Below, piece after piece: positions 1-10,220 of a stretch of 56,704 nt of DNA (positions are counted from its first letter, which is position 1; the number at the start of each line of letters is the position of its first letter). The translations under genes were made by a program, and so were the position numbers. Under the pieces are notes generated by a model. It was given only the letters and a program-made list of their open reading frames with translations, had not been told where the DNA came from and searched no databases. Source of the DNA: Actinomycetota bacterium (lineage in GTDB: Bacteria > Actinomycetota > Thermoleophilia > Gaiellales > Gaiellaceae); NCBI GenBank assembly GCA_003162055.1, contig PMNA01000004.1:41779-98482 (forward strand), written 5' to 3'.

Positions 1-1716
1 GCGCTCCTCGATCTCCTCGAGGCGGGACGCGCCGGGGCCGATCAGCAGGCTTGCCACCTTCGCGTTCACCTCGATGCGGAAGGCCTTGCTGCGCGAGCCG
101 AGCGCAAGCTGACGCAGGCGCCGCTCGAGATCGATGGCGGACGAGCCCTCCGAGTAGACGATGCCGTCACCGTCGCAGACGGGGCAGCGCTTGGTCAGGA
201 TCTCGCGCGGGCCGTCGGTGACGTTCTGGCGCGTCATCTCCACCAGCCCGAGCGGTGAGATCTCGACCACGTAGGTCTTGGTGCGGTCGCGCTCGAGCTC
301 GTTGCGCAGGGCTTCCTCGACCGCCGCGCGATTCTTCGGGTTGGCCATGTCGATGAAGTCGATGACGATGATGCCGCCGACGTCGCGCAGGCGAAGCTGG
401 CGCACGACCTCCTTGACGGCTTCGAGGTTGTTCTTGGTGATCGTGTCCTCGAGGTGCGCCGAAGAGGAGCGGGAGCGCGAGCCGACGAAGCGGCCCGTGT
501 TGACGTCGATCACGGTGAAGGCCTCGGCGTAGTCGAAGACGAGGTAGCCGCCCGAGGGCAGGTCGACACGCCTGGAGAGCGTCGAGCGGATCTCGGCGTC
601 CACGCCGTGGGCTTCGAACAGCGGGGTGCGCTCCTTGTAGCGAACGACTCGCTCGACCATGTGCGGCGAGGTCTTCTTCAGATAACCGACGATGCGCTTG
701 TAGGTGCGCTCGTGGTCGACCAGCGCCCGCTCGAAGTCGCCGGTGAACAGGTCGCGGGTTACGCGCAGCGGCAGCTCGGCCTCCTGGTAGACGAGCGCCG
801 GCGCCTTGACACGCTTGGCCCGATCCTCGATCGACTTCCAGAGCCGTTCGAGAAAGACCAGGTCGCGCTCGATGTCCTCGGCCGAGGCACCCTCGGCGGC
901 GGTGCGAACGATCACGCCGCCCTTCTTCCTATCGAGCGCCTTGACGATCTCGCGCAGGCGGGTGCGCTCCTCGTCGGGCAGGCGCCTGGAAACGCCCAGC
1001 CCCTCGCCCTGGGGAACGAAGACGACGAAGCGGCCGGGCAACGAGATGTCCGTCGTCAGGCGGGCGCCCTTGGTCTTCATCGGATCCTTGACGGCCTGGA
1101 CGAGGATCTCCTGGCCGCGCTTGACGAGCTCCTGGATCTTGCGGCCCTGGCCACGACCCTCGAGCTCGGGAACGATGATCTCGTCCACGTAGAGAAAGCC
1201 GTTCTTCTCCAGCCCGATCTCGACGAAGGCGGCTTCCATTCCGGGCAGAACATTGTCGACCGCGCCTTTGTAGACGTTGCCCGCGATCGAGTAGCGCTCG
1301 GGGCGCTCGAGGTAAACCTCGGCGACCCTCTCGTCCTCGAGCACGGCGACGCGGCGCTCGCCGGCGTCTACCGAGACGAGTAGCTCTCGCTTGGCGGCCG
1401 GTAGGGGCGCCCGTCGCGGTACGCTGCGCCGGCGACCGCTGCGGTCATGACGTTGCGATGCTCGCCGCTCGGCCGCCTGTGACTTGGTTGCAGGCTCGGC
1501 CTTTTTCGCCTCGGGCTTCTGATCGGGGCGGGCCTCGGACGCGGGCCTCTTGCGGCCGCGGCCTCCGCGACTACCGCGGCGGCGACGGGGATGTTGGGCT
1601 CCCGCTTGCGCGGGAGGTTTGTGTTCAACTGGTTTCTGAGGAGCTTCCGCCGGGGGGGCGGAAACCTCTTTCTTCTCTGGAGCTTGTTCCGTGTTGCGTC
1701 TGAACCAACGAGGCAA
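1..1716 (-). CDS. rne: Ribonuclease E/G, 3' end beyond window
   Basis: Endoribonuclease of the RNase E/G family, which cuts AU-rich single-stranded RNA in mRNA decay and rRNA/tRNA maturation. The 572 residues in view start with a basic, Pro/Glu/Arg-rich tail of about 110 residues, followed by the S1 RNA-binding region (RELLVSVDAGERRVAVLED from about 109). The catalytic DNase I-like part has VIDVNTG (Asp404) and IVIDFIDM (Asp453/456). A zinc-link motif CPVCDGDG lies near 507. The frame stays open to base 1, so the C-terminus is missing. I chose TTG at 1716 because AGAGAGAAGG lies 6 nt upstream and an in-frame TGA occurs at 1734; no better start is available. It sits downstream of the mre/rodA genes, as in Streptomyces, where rplU-rpmA follow. 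Confidence 0.93.
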   Translation of the reverse strand, partial: MPRWFRRNTEQAPEKKEVSAPPAEAPQKPVEHKPPAQAGAQHPRRRRGSRGGRGRKRPASEARPDQKPEAKKAEPATKSQAAERRASQRHDRSGRRRSVPRRAPLPAAKRELLVSVDAGERRVAVLEDERVAEVYLERPERYSIAGNVYKGAVDNVLPGMEAAFVEIGLEKNGFLYVDEIIVPELEGRGQGRKIQELVKRGQEILVQAVKDPMKTKGARLTTDISLPGRFVVFVPQGEGLGVSRRLPDEERTRLREIVKALDRKKGGVIVRTAAEGASAEDIERDLVFLERLWKSIEDRAKRVKAPALVYQEAELPLRVTRDLFTGDFERALVDHERTYKRIVGYLKKTSPHMVERVVRYKERTPLFEAHGVDAEIRSTLSRRVDLPSGGYLVFDYAEAFTVIDVNTGRFVGSRSRSSSAHLEDTITKNNLEAVKEVVRQLRLRDVGGIIVIDFIDMANPKNRAAVEEALRNELERDRTKTYVVEISPLGLVEMTRQNVTDGPREILTKRCPVCDGDGIVYSEGSSAIDLERRLRQLALGSRSKAFRIEVNAKVASLLIGPGASRLEEIEER

Positions 1717-2000
1717 GGGAAACCTTCTCTCTCAAATGAGTGCGCGCGAGCGGCACCCAGAAAGCGGGCGCGCGGATCGCGCTGCACGGAGGAATGAAAA
1801 ATGACATCTCCTCCATAAGGCTACCAGGGTTCGCTGCTGCCTCCCTGCGGCTCGCCTCCGAAGAACGACCCGCGTGACATTACGCCGTCCGAAAGCGAAC
1901 CTAGGATCAATCGGGAAGTGGCTGCCAGCGCAGAAACAGCGAAACCGCTCGGCTCTAACTCGGCTCTGGCACGACCTGCTATTGACGGACGGTGGATCCG

Positions 2001-2201
2001 ATGAAAGCGGAGCGATCCAGAGAAGACGTTCGCGAGCTGCTCGAGATCGAAGAAGCCGATGCCTGGTTCGAGTATCTCTGCGCGACGCGCGAAGCCCCCG
2101 CGTCGTGTTACGCGAACGTCGAACGTTGGGCCTGGTTGAGACTGCGCGGACGCCTGCGCTCGATCAAGGCCAGGCGGGCCGATCTCGTACCCGTCGCCTA
2201 G
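2001..2201 (+). CDS. Small conserved-looking protein, 66 aa
   Basis: Short gene on the strand opposite to its neighbours, lying between the rne promoter region and the end of the DUF697 gene (4 bp from its stop). ATG at 2001 follows GGACGGTGG with 5 nt spacing; an in-frame GTG at 1992 is an alternative. The product is a charged helical protein with EEADAWFEYLCATR and then a WAWLRLRGRLRSI segment. It has no signal peptide or membrane helix. The amphipathic pattern and codon use look like real coding sequence, and I believe similar 60-80-residue proteins occur in Thermoleophilia. No function can be given. Confidence 0.55.
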   Translation: MKAERSREDVRELLEIEEADAWFEYLCATREAPASCYANVERWAWLRLRGRLRSIKARRADLVPVA

Positions 2202-2205
2202 AAGC

Positions 2206-3009
2206 CTAGGAATCGGAAGGTTCGGTAGGGAGCGCCGCGAAGTAGCGTACCGCCGCGTCGCCAAGCGCCCGTGTGCCGGCGTAGGCAATTGAGCTCTGCA
2301 GCGCCCAGGCGGGAAGGAGCGTCTCGTGCCGAACGCGGCGGGCCAGCCGGCGCAAGCCCAGGCCGGCCGCCAGCACGGCGGCGATCTCAACTCCCCGTTT
2401 CGGCTCGAGCCGGTGATCGTGCGCGTAACCGAGACGGAGGATCAGGCGCGCCTGCTCGAGAAAGAGGGCCGGCATGTCGGCGGCCGGAACGAACGTCGCC
2501 GCGCCGATGGCGCCCGCGCGACGGGCCGAGTTCTGAATCAGCTCGTCGCAGACGCCGGGGCGCACGGCCGGGATGCGGGCAGCGAGTGCCGCCGCTCGTC
2601 CTTCGAGCCGCCGTGCAAGCAGCCTGCCGATCTCTTCCACGGGCACCGACTCGCCGCTTTCCAGCTCGATGACGCTCGTTGCGAGCACGCCAGGGAGCGG
2701 GCCCCTTTCTCCCCCGATGCGCACACAGATGATCGGGACTCGTGCCTTCTCGGCCGCTCTGAGCCGGCGCAGGTCATCGCTCTTCGGCCGAGCGGGCAGC
2801 AGATAGACGAGCGCCTCGGCCTGCTCGAAATCGTCGGCCTGTAGAACGCTGCCCGGCACGGCGGCTCGCGAAAGCTCGCGCAGCAACGCCGAGGCCGACC
2901 TGCGCGCCCCGGAGACGACGAGTGGGCCTCCCTCCTTGCTCTCGAGCTCGCGCTGCTCGGTCGCCAGCCCAAGCAGCGCATGCGGAGAGAGCGACGAGCG
3001 GCCGGCCAC
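2206..3009 (-). CDS. DUF697-like protein at the end of the mre operon
   Basis: 267-residue protein of unknown function. The N-terminal half resembles a small P-loop-like alpha/beta domain without a clear Walker A motif (VYLLPARPKSDDLRRLRAAE, VPIICVRIGG). The C-terminal half (about 160-260) has the pattern of DUF697: repeated Ala/Gly-rich helices, VPAADMPALFLEQARLILRL, LGLRRLARRVR, and a terminal AVRYFA. DUF697 proteins such as YcjF are often linked to GTPases or membranes. GTG at 3009 is 3 nt after the rodA stop, with GAGGTAG in the rodA end as ribosome site, so it is translated with rodA. Position suggests a link to envelope growth or a GTPase, but that is inference. Confidence 0.7.
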   Translation of the reverse strand: MAGRSSLSPHALLGLATEQRELESKEGGPLVVSGARRSASALLRELSRAAVPGSVLQADDFEQAEALVYLLPARPKSDDLRRLRAAEKARVPIICVRIGGERGPLPGVLATSVIELESGESVPVEEIGRLLARRLEGRAAALAARIPAVRPGVCDELIQNSARRAGAIGAATFVPAADMPALFLEQARLILRLGYAHDHRLEPKRGVEIAAVLAAGLGLRRLARRVRHETLLPAWALQSSIAYAGTRALGDAAVRYFAALPTEPSDS

Positions 3010-3012
3010 TGT

Positions 3013-4200
3013 CTACCTCGACCTCTGGCGCGAGCCAGTGCAGCGCATCTGAACACCGATCAGAACACCGAGCGCCGCCAGGTTGGCGATCAGCGATGAG
3101 CCGCCGACGCTCACCAGCGGCAGCGGAATACCGGTGATCGGCGCGATACCCATCGTCATGCCGACGTTGACGAAGACCTGAAAAACCATTGTGGCGACTA
3201 TGCCACCGATGACCACCGCTCCGTAGCCGTCTTCGGCTCCCGCGAGCGCCCGCAAGCCGCGCCAGACGACGAACAGGTAGAGCGCCAGCAAGATCGAGGT
3301 GCCGACGAAGCCGTGCTCCTCGCCGATCGCGGCGAAAACGAAGTCGGTGGTGTTCGCGGGTAGGAAGCCGAGCATGGTCTGCGTGGAGCCCGTCGTTCCG
3401 CGCCCGTGCAGGCCGCCGGCACCCAGTGCGACCTTCGACTGCGCGACGTTGTAGGTCGCGCGGCTCGGATCGAAACTGGGATGGATGAAGCCGGTGAGGC
3501 GCTGAACCTGGTAGGGCCTGAGCACCTGAACGCCGAGCGCGGGCAGGGCCCAGATCACGAGCACGGCGCCGACCAGGGTCGCCGCTATCAGCGTTCCGAG
3601 GTGCAGCCAGCGAGTGCCCGCAATTAAGAGCACGGCGGCGGTGACGGCCGCGTAGACGAGCGCGGTGCCGAAGTCCGGCTGGATGAACACGAGCGCGGTC
3701 GGAATCGCAACCAGAATCAGCACCCCGAACACCGTGCTTCGATCGCGCAGTGCGCGACCTCGATCGGCGAGGAAGCCGGCCAGAGCCAACACAACGAGGA
3801 CCTTGGCGAACTCGGAGGGTTGGAACTGGAAGGAGCCGATCTGCAGCCAGCGCCTGGAGCCGCGCTTGGCAACGCCGAGCAGCGGGACGAGAAGCAGCAT
3901 CAGGATGGCCAGCAGGTAGAGCGCGCGCCAGTAGCGGCGGTAGAGATCGGGATGGAGCGCGGCCGCGATGACAAACAACACCGCGCCCACGGCGGTGTAG
4001 AGCTCCTGCTTGGCGAGGTAGTAATGGGGTTGACCGGCGACCTCGTGGGCGGTGACGCCCGCGATGGCCCAGAGACCGTAGCCGACGAGGGCGGCTATCC
4101 CGAGCACGAGCAGCCAGTCGACCTGGCGCAGGACGAACGCAAGCGGAAGCTCACGCTTGCTGGCCAGCGGGGAACCCAGTGGTTTTGCGCTCTCGAGCAT
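3013..4200 (-). CDS. rodA: RodA, SEDS peptidoglycan polymerase
   Basis: SEDS-family glycosyltransferase of the elongasome, which polymerises lipid II into glycan strands for lateral wall growth. The 395-residue protein has about ten membrane helices and family motifs: RWLQIGSFQFQPSEFAKV, IQPDFGTALV, SKVALGAGGLHGRG, LGFLPANTTDFVFAAIGEE and GIPLPLVSVGGSSL. ATG at 4200 overlaps the mrdA stop (TGATG), fixing the start; a longer frame reaching 4362 lies wholly inside mrdA. The pairing with its cognate transpeptidase PBP2 is standard. Confidence 0.95.
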   Translation of the reverse strand: MLESAKPLGSPLASKRELPLAFVLRQVDWLLVLGIAALVGYGLWAIAGVTAHEVAGQPHYYLAKQELYTAVGAVLFVIAAALHPDLYRRYWRALYLLAILMLLLVPLLGVAKRGSRRWLQIGSFQFQPSEFAKVLVVLALAGFLADRGRALRDRSTVFGVLILVAIPTALVFIQPDFGTALVYAAVTAAVLLIAGTRWLHLGTLIAATLVGAVLVIWALPALGVQVLRPYQVQRLTGFIHPSFDPSRATYNVAQSKVALGAGGLHGRGTTGSTQTMLGFLPANTTDFVFAAIGEEHGFVGTSILLALYLFVVWRGLRALAGAEDGYGAVVIGGIVATMVFQVFVNVGMTMGIAPITGIPLPLVSVGGSSLIANLAALGVLIGVQMRCTGSRQRSR

Positions 4201-6185
4201 CAGTCCGAATGAGTCGCCGACGTATACGTGCCTTTTTTGTGGAAGAACTGCTGGAAGACCTCGAGCGCGGCCGGCGCGGCCGAGGTGCCGCCGTGGCCGC
4301 CGTTCTCGATCACTGCGCAGACGACCAGCGACGGCTTGTCGACCGGCCCGTAACCGCACCACCAGGCCTGGTTGAAGTTCGCCCCGTACTCGGACAGATA
4401 CTTCTCTGCCGTTCCGGTCTTGCCGGCGATCTGAACCGGGAAGTTGCTGAAGACCGGCGCCGAGGTACCGACGTTGGTGTCGTGAGTCGCCATGAAGAGG
4501 CCGCTACGAATGATGTTCAGCTTCTGGCTGAAGTCGGAGCCCGGGGCGATCATCTTGGGCGCCGCCGAGATACCGAGCTTGACCACGGTCTTGTCGCGCT
4601 CGACCGACTCGAGCAGGTGCGGGCGGACGAGCTTGCCGGTGGCGATGCCCGCGTAGAGGCGCGCCATCTGAAGGGGGGTCACCTGGAGGTCCTTCTGGCC
4701 GATGGAGAGGTTGATCGAGTCGCCGGGCTTCCAGGTCTTGCCCGCTGCGGTCTTGTAGTGGTTGCGCTGCCACTTCTTGGTCGGCACCAGGCCGGCGTAG
4801 TCTCCGATCTCGATCCCTGTGTGCTGACCGAGGCCGAAACTCTTCGCCATCTCCTGGATCGGCTCGCCGTAACCCTTCGGCAGGCCCCAGATGCGCAGGC
4901 CGAGTTGATAGAAGTACGTGTCGCAGGAGAGCGCCAGCGCCGTCGGCAGGTTGATCCAGCTGTTCGCGTTCGGGTCCCAGTTCTTGAAGGTCGAACCGTG
5001 GTTTTTCAGCTCCCCGGTGCAGTGCAGGTTCTGCTCGGGATTGAGCACGCCGGCCTGCATGGCGGCGAGCGCCGTTATCGGCTTGAAGGTCGAGCCGGGC
5101 GGATAGAGGCCGCTCGTGGCGCGGTTGATCGCCGGATAGTTGTGGGCGACCTTGGTCGAGTCCGTCAGCCCCCAGCGCGCGAGCTTGTGGTTCGTAACGT
5201 GGCCGGAATAGACCGCGGGCGGGTAGGTCGGGTTGGAGGCCATCGCCAGGATCGAGCCGTCGTTCGGGTCGAGTGCGACGATCGCGCCGCCGTTTGCGTT
5301 CCAGCAACCGCTGCAACCCGAGTTGCGTGCCGTCTGGATGCCGTTCGTCAGCGCCTTCTGAGCCACCGACTGCAGAGCGGCGTTGAGCGTCAGGCGCACC
5401 GTGTAGCCGGGCTGCGGCTCGGGGTTGACGATCAGCGCGCTCTGTGGACGACCCTGCGAGTCGATGCGCTGCGAAGCCACGCCCGGCGTTCCGCGCAGGT
5501 ATTGATCGAAGGCCGCCTCGGCTCCGCTCTGTCCGATCAGGTCGCCGGACTCGATCAAGCCCGTCGTGTCGTTATTGATCTCAGCCTGGGTGGCCGAGCC
5601 GACGTAGCCGAGCGTCTGGGCCGCGAGCCAGCCTTTCGGATAGTCGCGAACGTAGCGCGAAGCGACTTCGACGCCGGGAAACTCATCGGACCGCTCGAGG
5701 ATGTAATCCCTCTGCCAGGGGCTGATGTCTGCCTTGGCAATAACCGGATTGAGCGGATCGATCCTTCTCTTGTCGACCTCGCGATAGAGGCGGCGCGGCT
5801 TGATCTTCAGGACCTGGGCCAACTTCTTGAGCACCGCGTGGCGAGTCGGCCGGTCGCCTCTGGCGGGCAGCTCCGCGTACCACACCTGAACCTCGTACGT
5901 GAGCCGGTTCGTCACCAGAACCGTTCCGTTTCTGTCGATGATCGAGCCGCGCGGCGCCTGCAGGCGGACTGTTCTGACTTGGTTGTTCTCGGCGATGCGC
6001 AGGTACTCGTTGCCCGAGATGATCTGAAGCGCCCAGAGCCGGACGATCAGGGTCACGAACAGGGCGATGGCGATCGCACCGAGGATTCCGGCGCGCAGAA
6101 TCGTCTGCTGGTTCACATGCCAGGGTGTGTGCGCGCGGGGATCGCCGGGGACGAAAGAGCCTAGAGTGTCCGGCTTCTTAGGCAA
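4200..6185 (-). CDS. mrdA: Penicillin-binding protein 2, elongasome transpeptidase
   Basis: Class B PBP that cross-links peptidoglycan outside the membrane as RodA's partner. It has 661 residues: one N-terminal anchor (ILRAGILGAIAIALFVTLIV), a dimerisation/pedestal region beginning near VRTVRLQAPRGSIIDRNG, then the transpeptidase domain. Catalytic Ser365 lies in PPGSTFKPI (SxxK), followed by SCDT as the SxN-type motif and Lys589 in GKTGTAEK. A WWCGYGP segment close to the C-terminus is typical of the family. Translation starts at TTG 6185, overlapping mreD by 8 nt; a later in-frame GTG before NQQTIL is less likely because MPKKPD is basic and well spaced from the anchor. Confidence 0.95.
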   Translation of the reverse strand: MPKKPDTLGSFVPGDPRAHTPWHVNQQTILRAGILGAIAIALFVTLIVRLWALQIISGNEYLRIAENNQVRTVRLQAPRGSIIDRNGTVLVTNRLTYEVQVWYAELPARGDRPTRHAVLKKLAQVLKIKPRRLYREVDKRRIDPLNPVIAKADISPWQRDYILERSDEFPGVEVASRYVRDYPKGWLAAQTLGYVGSATQAEINNDTTGLIESGDLIGQSGAEAAFDQYLRGTPGVASQRIDSQGRPQSALIVNPEPQPGYTVRLTLNAALQSVAQKALTNGIQTARNSGCSGCWNANGGAIVALDPNDGSILAMASNPTYPPAVYSGHVTNHKLARWGLTDSTKVAHNYPAINRATSGLYPPGSTFKPITALAAMQAGVLNPEQNLHCTGELKNHGSTFKNWDPNANSWINLPTALALSCDTYFYQLGLRIWGLPKGYGEPIQEMAKSFGLGQHTGIEIGDYAGLVPTKKWQRNHYKTAAGKTWKPGDSINLSIGQKDLQVTPLQMARLYAGIATGKLVRPHLLESVERDKTVVKLGISAAPKMIAPGSDFSQKLNIIRSGLFMATHDTNVGTSAPVFSNFPVQIAGKTGTAEKYLSEYGANFNQAWWCGYGPVDKPSLVVCAVIENGGHGGTSAAPAALEVFQQFFHKKGTYTSATHSD

Positions 6186-6702
6186 GCACTCTCACCTCGG
6201 CGCCGCCCAGCTGATCGCTCTGCGGCTTGCCGACCACCCAACGACAGAAGATGTAGACGGGAGCGGTCAAGATCAGGTTGAGCACGAGCTCCCCGGGAAG
6301 AGCTCCCAGGACGAGCTTCCCGAACGGGGCCGTCTCGCCGAGCAGGAAGCGAACGGCCAGTCCCCCCAGCCCGTAGAGAACGGTGATCACGGCAACCGAG
6401 AGGAAGGGCGCATGGGCCCGGTCGCGTCCTGTCGTCTCGCCATAGCGACCGGTCCAGAAACCGGCGAGCGTGAGAAGCAGCGAGGTGAGGCCGAGCTGGC
6501 CGTAGGTTGCGACGTCGTAGCAAAGGCCGGCTGCAAATCCGGCGCCGGCGCCGAAGACCGAGCCGCGCAGGAGCGCGAGCGAGACGACGATGACGAGCAG
6601 CAGGCCGGCGCTGCCGTACCCGAGCGAGATGCCGTCGAACCAGCTGCCCTGCAGGATCGCCGCGAAGAAGACGATCACAGCCGTCTTGAGAACGAGCCTC
6701 AC
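6178..6702 (-). CDS. mreD: Rod shape-determining protein MreD
   Basis: 174-residue integral membrane protein with about five helices, part of the MreBCD elongasome scaffold linking cytoplasmic MreB to the synthases. It shows the MreD pattern of an N-terminal VFFAAILQGSWFDGISL helix, GFAAGLCYDVATYGQLGLTSLLLTLAGF, and a C-terminal GELVLNLILTAPVYIF helix. Sequence conservation in this family is low, so the call leans on topology and position. It overlaps mreC by 4 nt and mrdA by 8 nt, so all three are probably translationally coupled. Confidence 0.88.
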   Translation of the reverse strand: MRLVLKTAVIVFFAAILQGSWFDGISLGYGSAGLLLVIVVSLALLRGSVFGAGAGFAAGLCYDVATYGQLGLTSLLLTLAGFWTGRYGETTGRDRAHAPFLSVAVITVLYGLGGLAVRFLLGETAPFGKLVLGALPGELVLNLILTAPVYIFCRWVVGKPQSDQLGGAEVRVLA

Positions 6703-7658
6703 GGACCACCTACCTGCCTGTTCTTCGAGATCAGCACGATCACGGCCTCCAGCGAGGAGAAGTCAACGCTCGGCTCAACCTGAATCTCGATGTCCGGATC
6801 GACGTCGCTCTGGCTGAAGCTGGTGATCCGCCCGATCGAGATCCCGTTCGGATAGAGGGAGGAGAGATCGGGCCTGCGCCCGCCCGAGGTGATGATCGAG
6901 TCGCCCTTGTAGACCCGCTTGTCGATCTTGACGCCGTCGAGTATCAGCACGTCGCTGCCGGTCGTCTGGTGGCGGACGATTCCCTCGGCGCCGGTGCGCA
7001 GATCGAGGGCCGAGGCGGCGAAGCCCGGGTCGCTCACCAACGTCACCTTCGAGGTCGTCGGGCCAACCTGCGAAATGCGCCCGACCAACCCGTCACCAAT
7101 GACAACGGGGTCGTCGACCCTGATATCGCGATTCTGCCCGGCGGCGATCACGACCGTCTGCTCGAAAGCGCCCGTGGCCGGGGTCATCACCTCGACGTTC
7201 ACTTTCGAGTAGTCCTGCGGGAAGCGGGACGAGTGCTCGTATTTGAGCAACGCCTCCAGCTTCGTATCCTCGGCTTCGGCATTCTTCTGCCGCGCGCGCT
7301 GCTGACGCAGACTCTCGAGCTCCTGGTGCATCTTCTTGTTCTCGTCCTTGGCCCTGAGCATGCCGTGGAACCAGCCGTAGGCGTCCTCGAAAGGCTGAGC
7401 GATGCGATCGGCAACCACCTGGAAGGGCTTCGTAACCGTGCTTGCGTAACCCTGGAAGCGATGCAGCGGGCCGTGAGAGGATTCGCGGAAGGAGATGGTC
7501 AAGAGGATCAGTGAGAGCAGCACAAGCACAACGACGACGATTCGACGCCGAACGTTCTTTCGATCCCGAGCTAAGGATGAAGAGGCGGACGCTCGCCGCT
7601 CCGCCGAGCCCAGGACCCCGAACCGTGGTGTGCGGTTACGAGGCACGTAGCGAGCCAT
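6699..7658 (-). CDS. mreC: Rod shape-determining protein MreC
   Basis: 319-residue bitopic protein: a basic cytoplasmic head, one membrane helix (RIVVVVLVLLSLILLTISF, about 38-57), a coiled coil (about 100-140, rich in K, E, Q and R) and a beta-rich periplasm-type domain. The latter contains VIAAGQNRDIRVDDPVVIGDGLVGRI and LVSDPGFAASAL, family hallmarks. It binds PBP2 and activates the elongation complex. The start ATG at 7658 has no strong Shine-Dalgarno, and a TAGGTT box lies about 16 nt upstream. The stop overlaps the start of mreD. Confidence 0.93.
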   Translation of the reverse strand: MARYVPRNRTPRFGVLGSAERRASASSSLARDRKNVRRRIVVVVLVLLSLILLTISFRESSHGPLHRFQGYASTVTKPFQVVADRIAQPFEDAYGWFHGMLRAKDENKKMHQELESLRQQRARQKNAEAEDTKLEALLKYEHSSRFPQDYSKVNVEVMTPATGAFEQTVVIAAGQNRDIRVDDPVVIGDGLVGRISQVGPTTSKVTLVSDPGFAASALDLRTGAEGIVRHQTTGSDVLILDGVKIDKRVYKGDSIITSGGRRPDLSSLYPNGISIGRITSFSQSDVDPDIEIQVEPSVDFSSLEAVIVLISKNRQVGGP

Positions 7659-7723
7659 TTTAGAGAGCGGAGCAAACCTAGGCGCCGATCACACGGTCGC
7701 GGGCGCCGAAATCGCGCGATCGG

Positions 7724-8770
<1,047 letters not shown>

Positions 8771-8856
8771 CGCGGTGGCCGAGTCTAGCTGTTTTCCCTG
8801 CTGTCCGGCACCGGGACGTGGTCGGTAAGGACGTTCGACGGTCGCCTCGGCCGCCG

Positions 8857-9450
8857 CTAGCCGAGCCCGTAAAGGCCCGGATAACGCCGCGCGAGGATGC
8901 TCACGAGCAGCGCAGCCGGAAGACCGACGACGTTCAGGTAGTCGCCATCGATACGCGCGACATGGCGCGCGCCAAGGCCCTGAACGGCGTAAGCGCCGGC
9001 CCGCCCGCGCCACTCGTCGGTGACCAGATAGGCGTCGATCTCTCCCGCGCTGAGCTCGCGAAAGGTCACGCGGGTGATCTCGTGCTCTAGCTCTTCCCAG
9101 CCCGGGCCGATCAGGCAGAGGCCGGAGACCACCTCGTGCGTTCGCCCCGACAGGCGGGTCAGCATGGCCCGAGCCTCGCCCACGTCGGCCGGCTTGCCGA
9201 AGACCCGCTCGTCCAGCAGAACCGCCGTGTCAACACCCAGCAGGGGACGATCTGCAGCCTCTCCGACTAGCGAGCTCGCCTTTCCGAGCGCGTGCCTGCG
9301 CACCAGCTCGATCGGATCGGCTCCGGGCGCATCCTTCTCGTCGTAGCGCGGGCGCGCGACATCGAACGGAATCCCCAACTGGCCGAGAATTGCGCGCCGC
9401 TGCGGCGAGGTCGAGGCCAACAGCAACGGTGTGGGCGCGCTGCCGCTCAC
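8857..9450 (-). CDS. maf: Maf-family nucleotide pyrophosphatase
   Basis: 197-residue house-cleaning nucleoside triphosphate pyrophosphatase of the Maf/YhdE group, acting on non-canonical or excess nucleotides. Motifs seen: [14 protein letters not shown] (substrate loop), the conserved DEKD region ([10 protein letters not shown]), [16 protein letters not shown], and the late [25 protein letters not shown] stretch read in pieces. GTG at 9450 is chosen because it makes a GTGA overlap with the upstream methyltransferase stop; an in-frame ATG at 9486 would overlap by 40 nt. Maf next to mreB is common in bacteria. Confidence 0.9.
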   Translation of the reverse strand: MSGSAPTPLLLASTSPQRRAILGQLGIPFDVARPRYDEKDAPGADPIELVRRHALGKASSLVGEAADRPLLGVDTAVLLDERVFGKPADVGEARAMLTRLSGRTHEVVSGLCLIGPGWEELEHEITRVTFRELSAGEIDAYLVTDEWRGRAGAYAVQGLGARHVARIDGDYLNVVGLPAALLVSILARRYPGLYGLG

Positions 9451-10220
9451 AGCTTCCGCGCGACCCAGATCTCCTCCGCCGGCCAACTATGGGCCCATTC
9501 GGGACTGACGAAGTCCCAGAGGGGATTGGCGGCCGCTCCCTCGGGGGCGTAAAGCTCGACCAGGCGCTCGATCGCGAAGCCGTTCCCATGCAGCAGATCG
9601 ACCCAGTGACCGTGAGAAAGCTGGAACTCGGTTCCCTCACCCTCGTCGTCCACCCAGTCGATGCGGTACAGACCTGGTTGCGGCCGCTCGAGCCTCTCTT
9701 GAACGACTCCCTTCGCATCACTACAGAGCACGAGCAGGGTCGAGTTGCGCAGAAAGACAAGCAGGCCGCCCGGCCGAAGCAATCTTTTCGCCTCAGGCAC
9801 CCACTTGTAGGGATCGCACCAGGTGCTGGCGCCGTATTCGGAGACCGCGAGATCGAAGGAGCCGTCGGGAAGCTCTACATCCTCGGCGTTCGCCTCGATG
9901 AGCGGAAACTCGAGCTCGAACTCGCGCTGAAAACCGCGCGCCCGCTCGAGCTGATCGGGATTCACGTCGACGCCCACCACGCGCGCGCCCCGCCTGGCCA
10001 ACCAGGACGAGAAGTAGGCCGTTCCACAACCGAGCTCGATCGCGTCGGTCTCGTACAGCCCGGGCAGCACGTTGACGTCGTTCTCGGGCACGCGGAAAAT
10101 GCCCCAGCAGATGTCGTCCGTCGCCCACTGGGCGCGTCCCCACTCCTCCTGGTCGCGGCCGTAGACCGACCATAGAGCCCGGTTGTGCGCAGCGTAATCG
10201 GGCAGTTCAGACGGTTTCAT
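9447..10220 (-). CDS. Class I SAM-dependent methyltransferase
   Basis: 257-residue Rossmann-fold methyltransferase. Motif I is [16 protein letters not shown] (about 81-96), then [15 protein letters not shown], a motif II region [18 protein letters not shown], and [11 protein letters not shown]. The N-terminal [13 protein letters not shown] and the tryptophan-rich region before the fold resemble uncharacterised actinobacterial methyltransferases. The substrate cannot be told. It overlaps ndk by 14 nt and maf by 4 nt, so it is in the ndk-maf transcription unit. Nothing ties it to nucleotide metabolism beyond position. Confidence 0.85.
   Translation of the reverse strand: MKPSELPDYAAHNRALWSVYGRDQEEWGRAQWATDDICWGIFRVPENDVNVLPGLYETDAIELGCGTAYFSSWLARRGARVVGVDVNPDQLERARGFQREFELEFPLIEANAEDVELPDGSFDLAVSEYGASTWCDPYKWVPEAKRLLRPGGLLVFLRNSTLLVLCSDAKGVVQERLERPQPGLYRIDWVDDEGEGTEFQLSHGHWVDLLHGNGFAIERLVELYAPEGAAANPLWDFVSPEWAHSWPAEEIWVARKL

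Noticed and set aside
1368-1787. 139-codon minus-strand frame at the 5' end of rne
   Set aside because: It is an off-frame reading of the basic Pro/Arg-rich rne N-terminus; the true frame is open from TTG 1716 and leads into the S1 domain.
4179-6164. 661-codon open frame on the plus strand opposite mrdA
   Set aside because: It mirrors mrdA, has no family motifs, and long antisense frames are expected in GC-rich codons with biased third positions. The same holds for plus-strand frames opposite mreB, clpX, ileS, the GGDEF gene and the subtilase.
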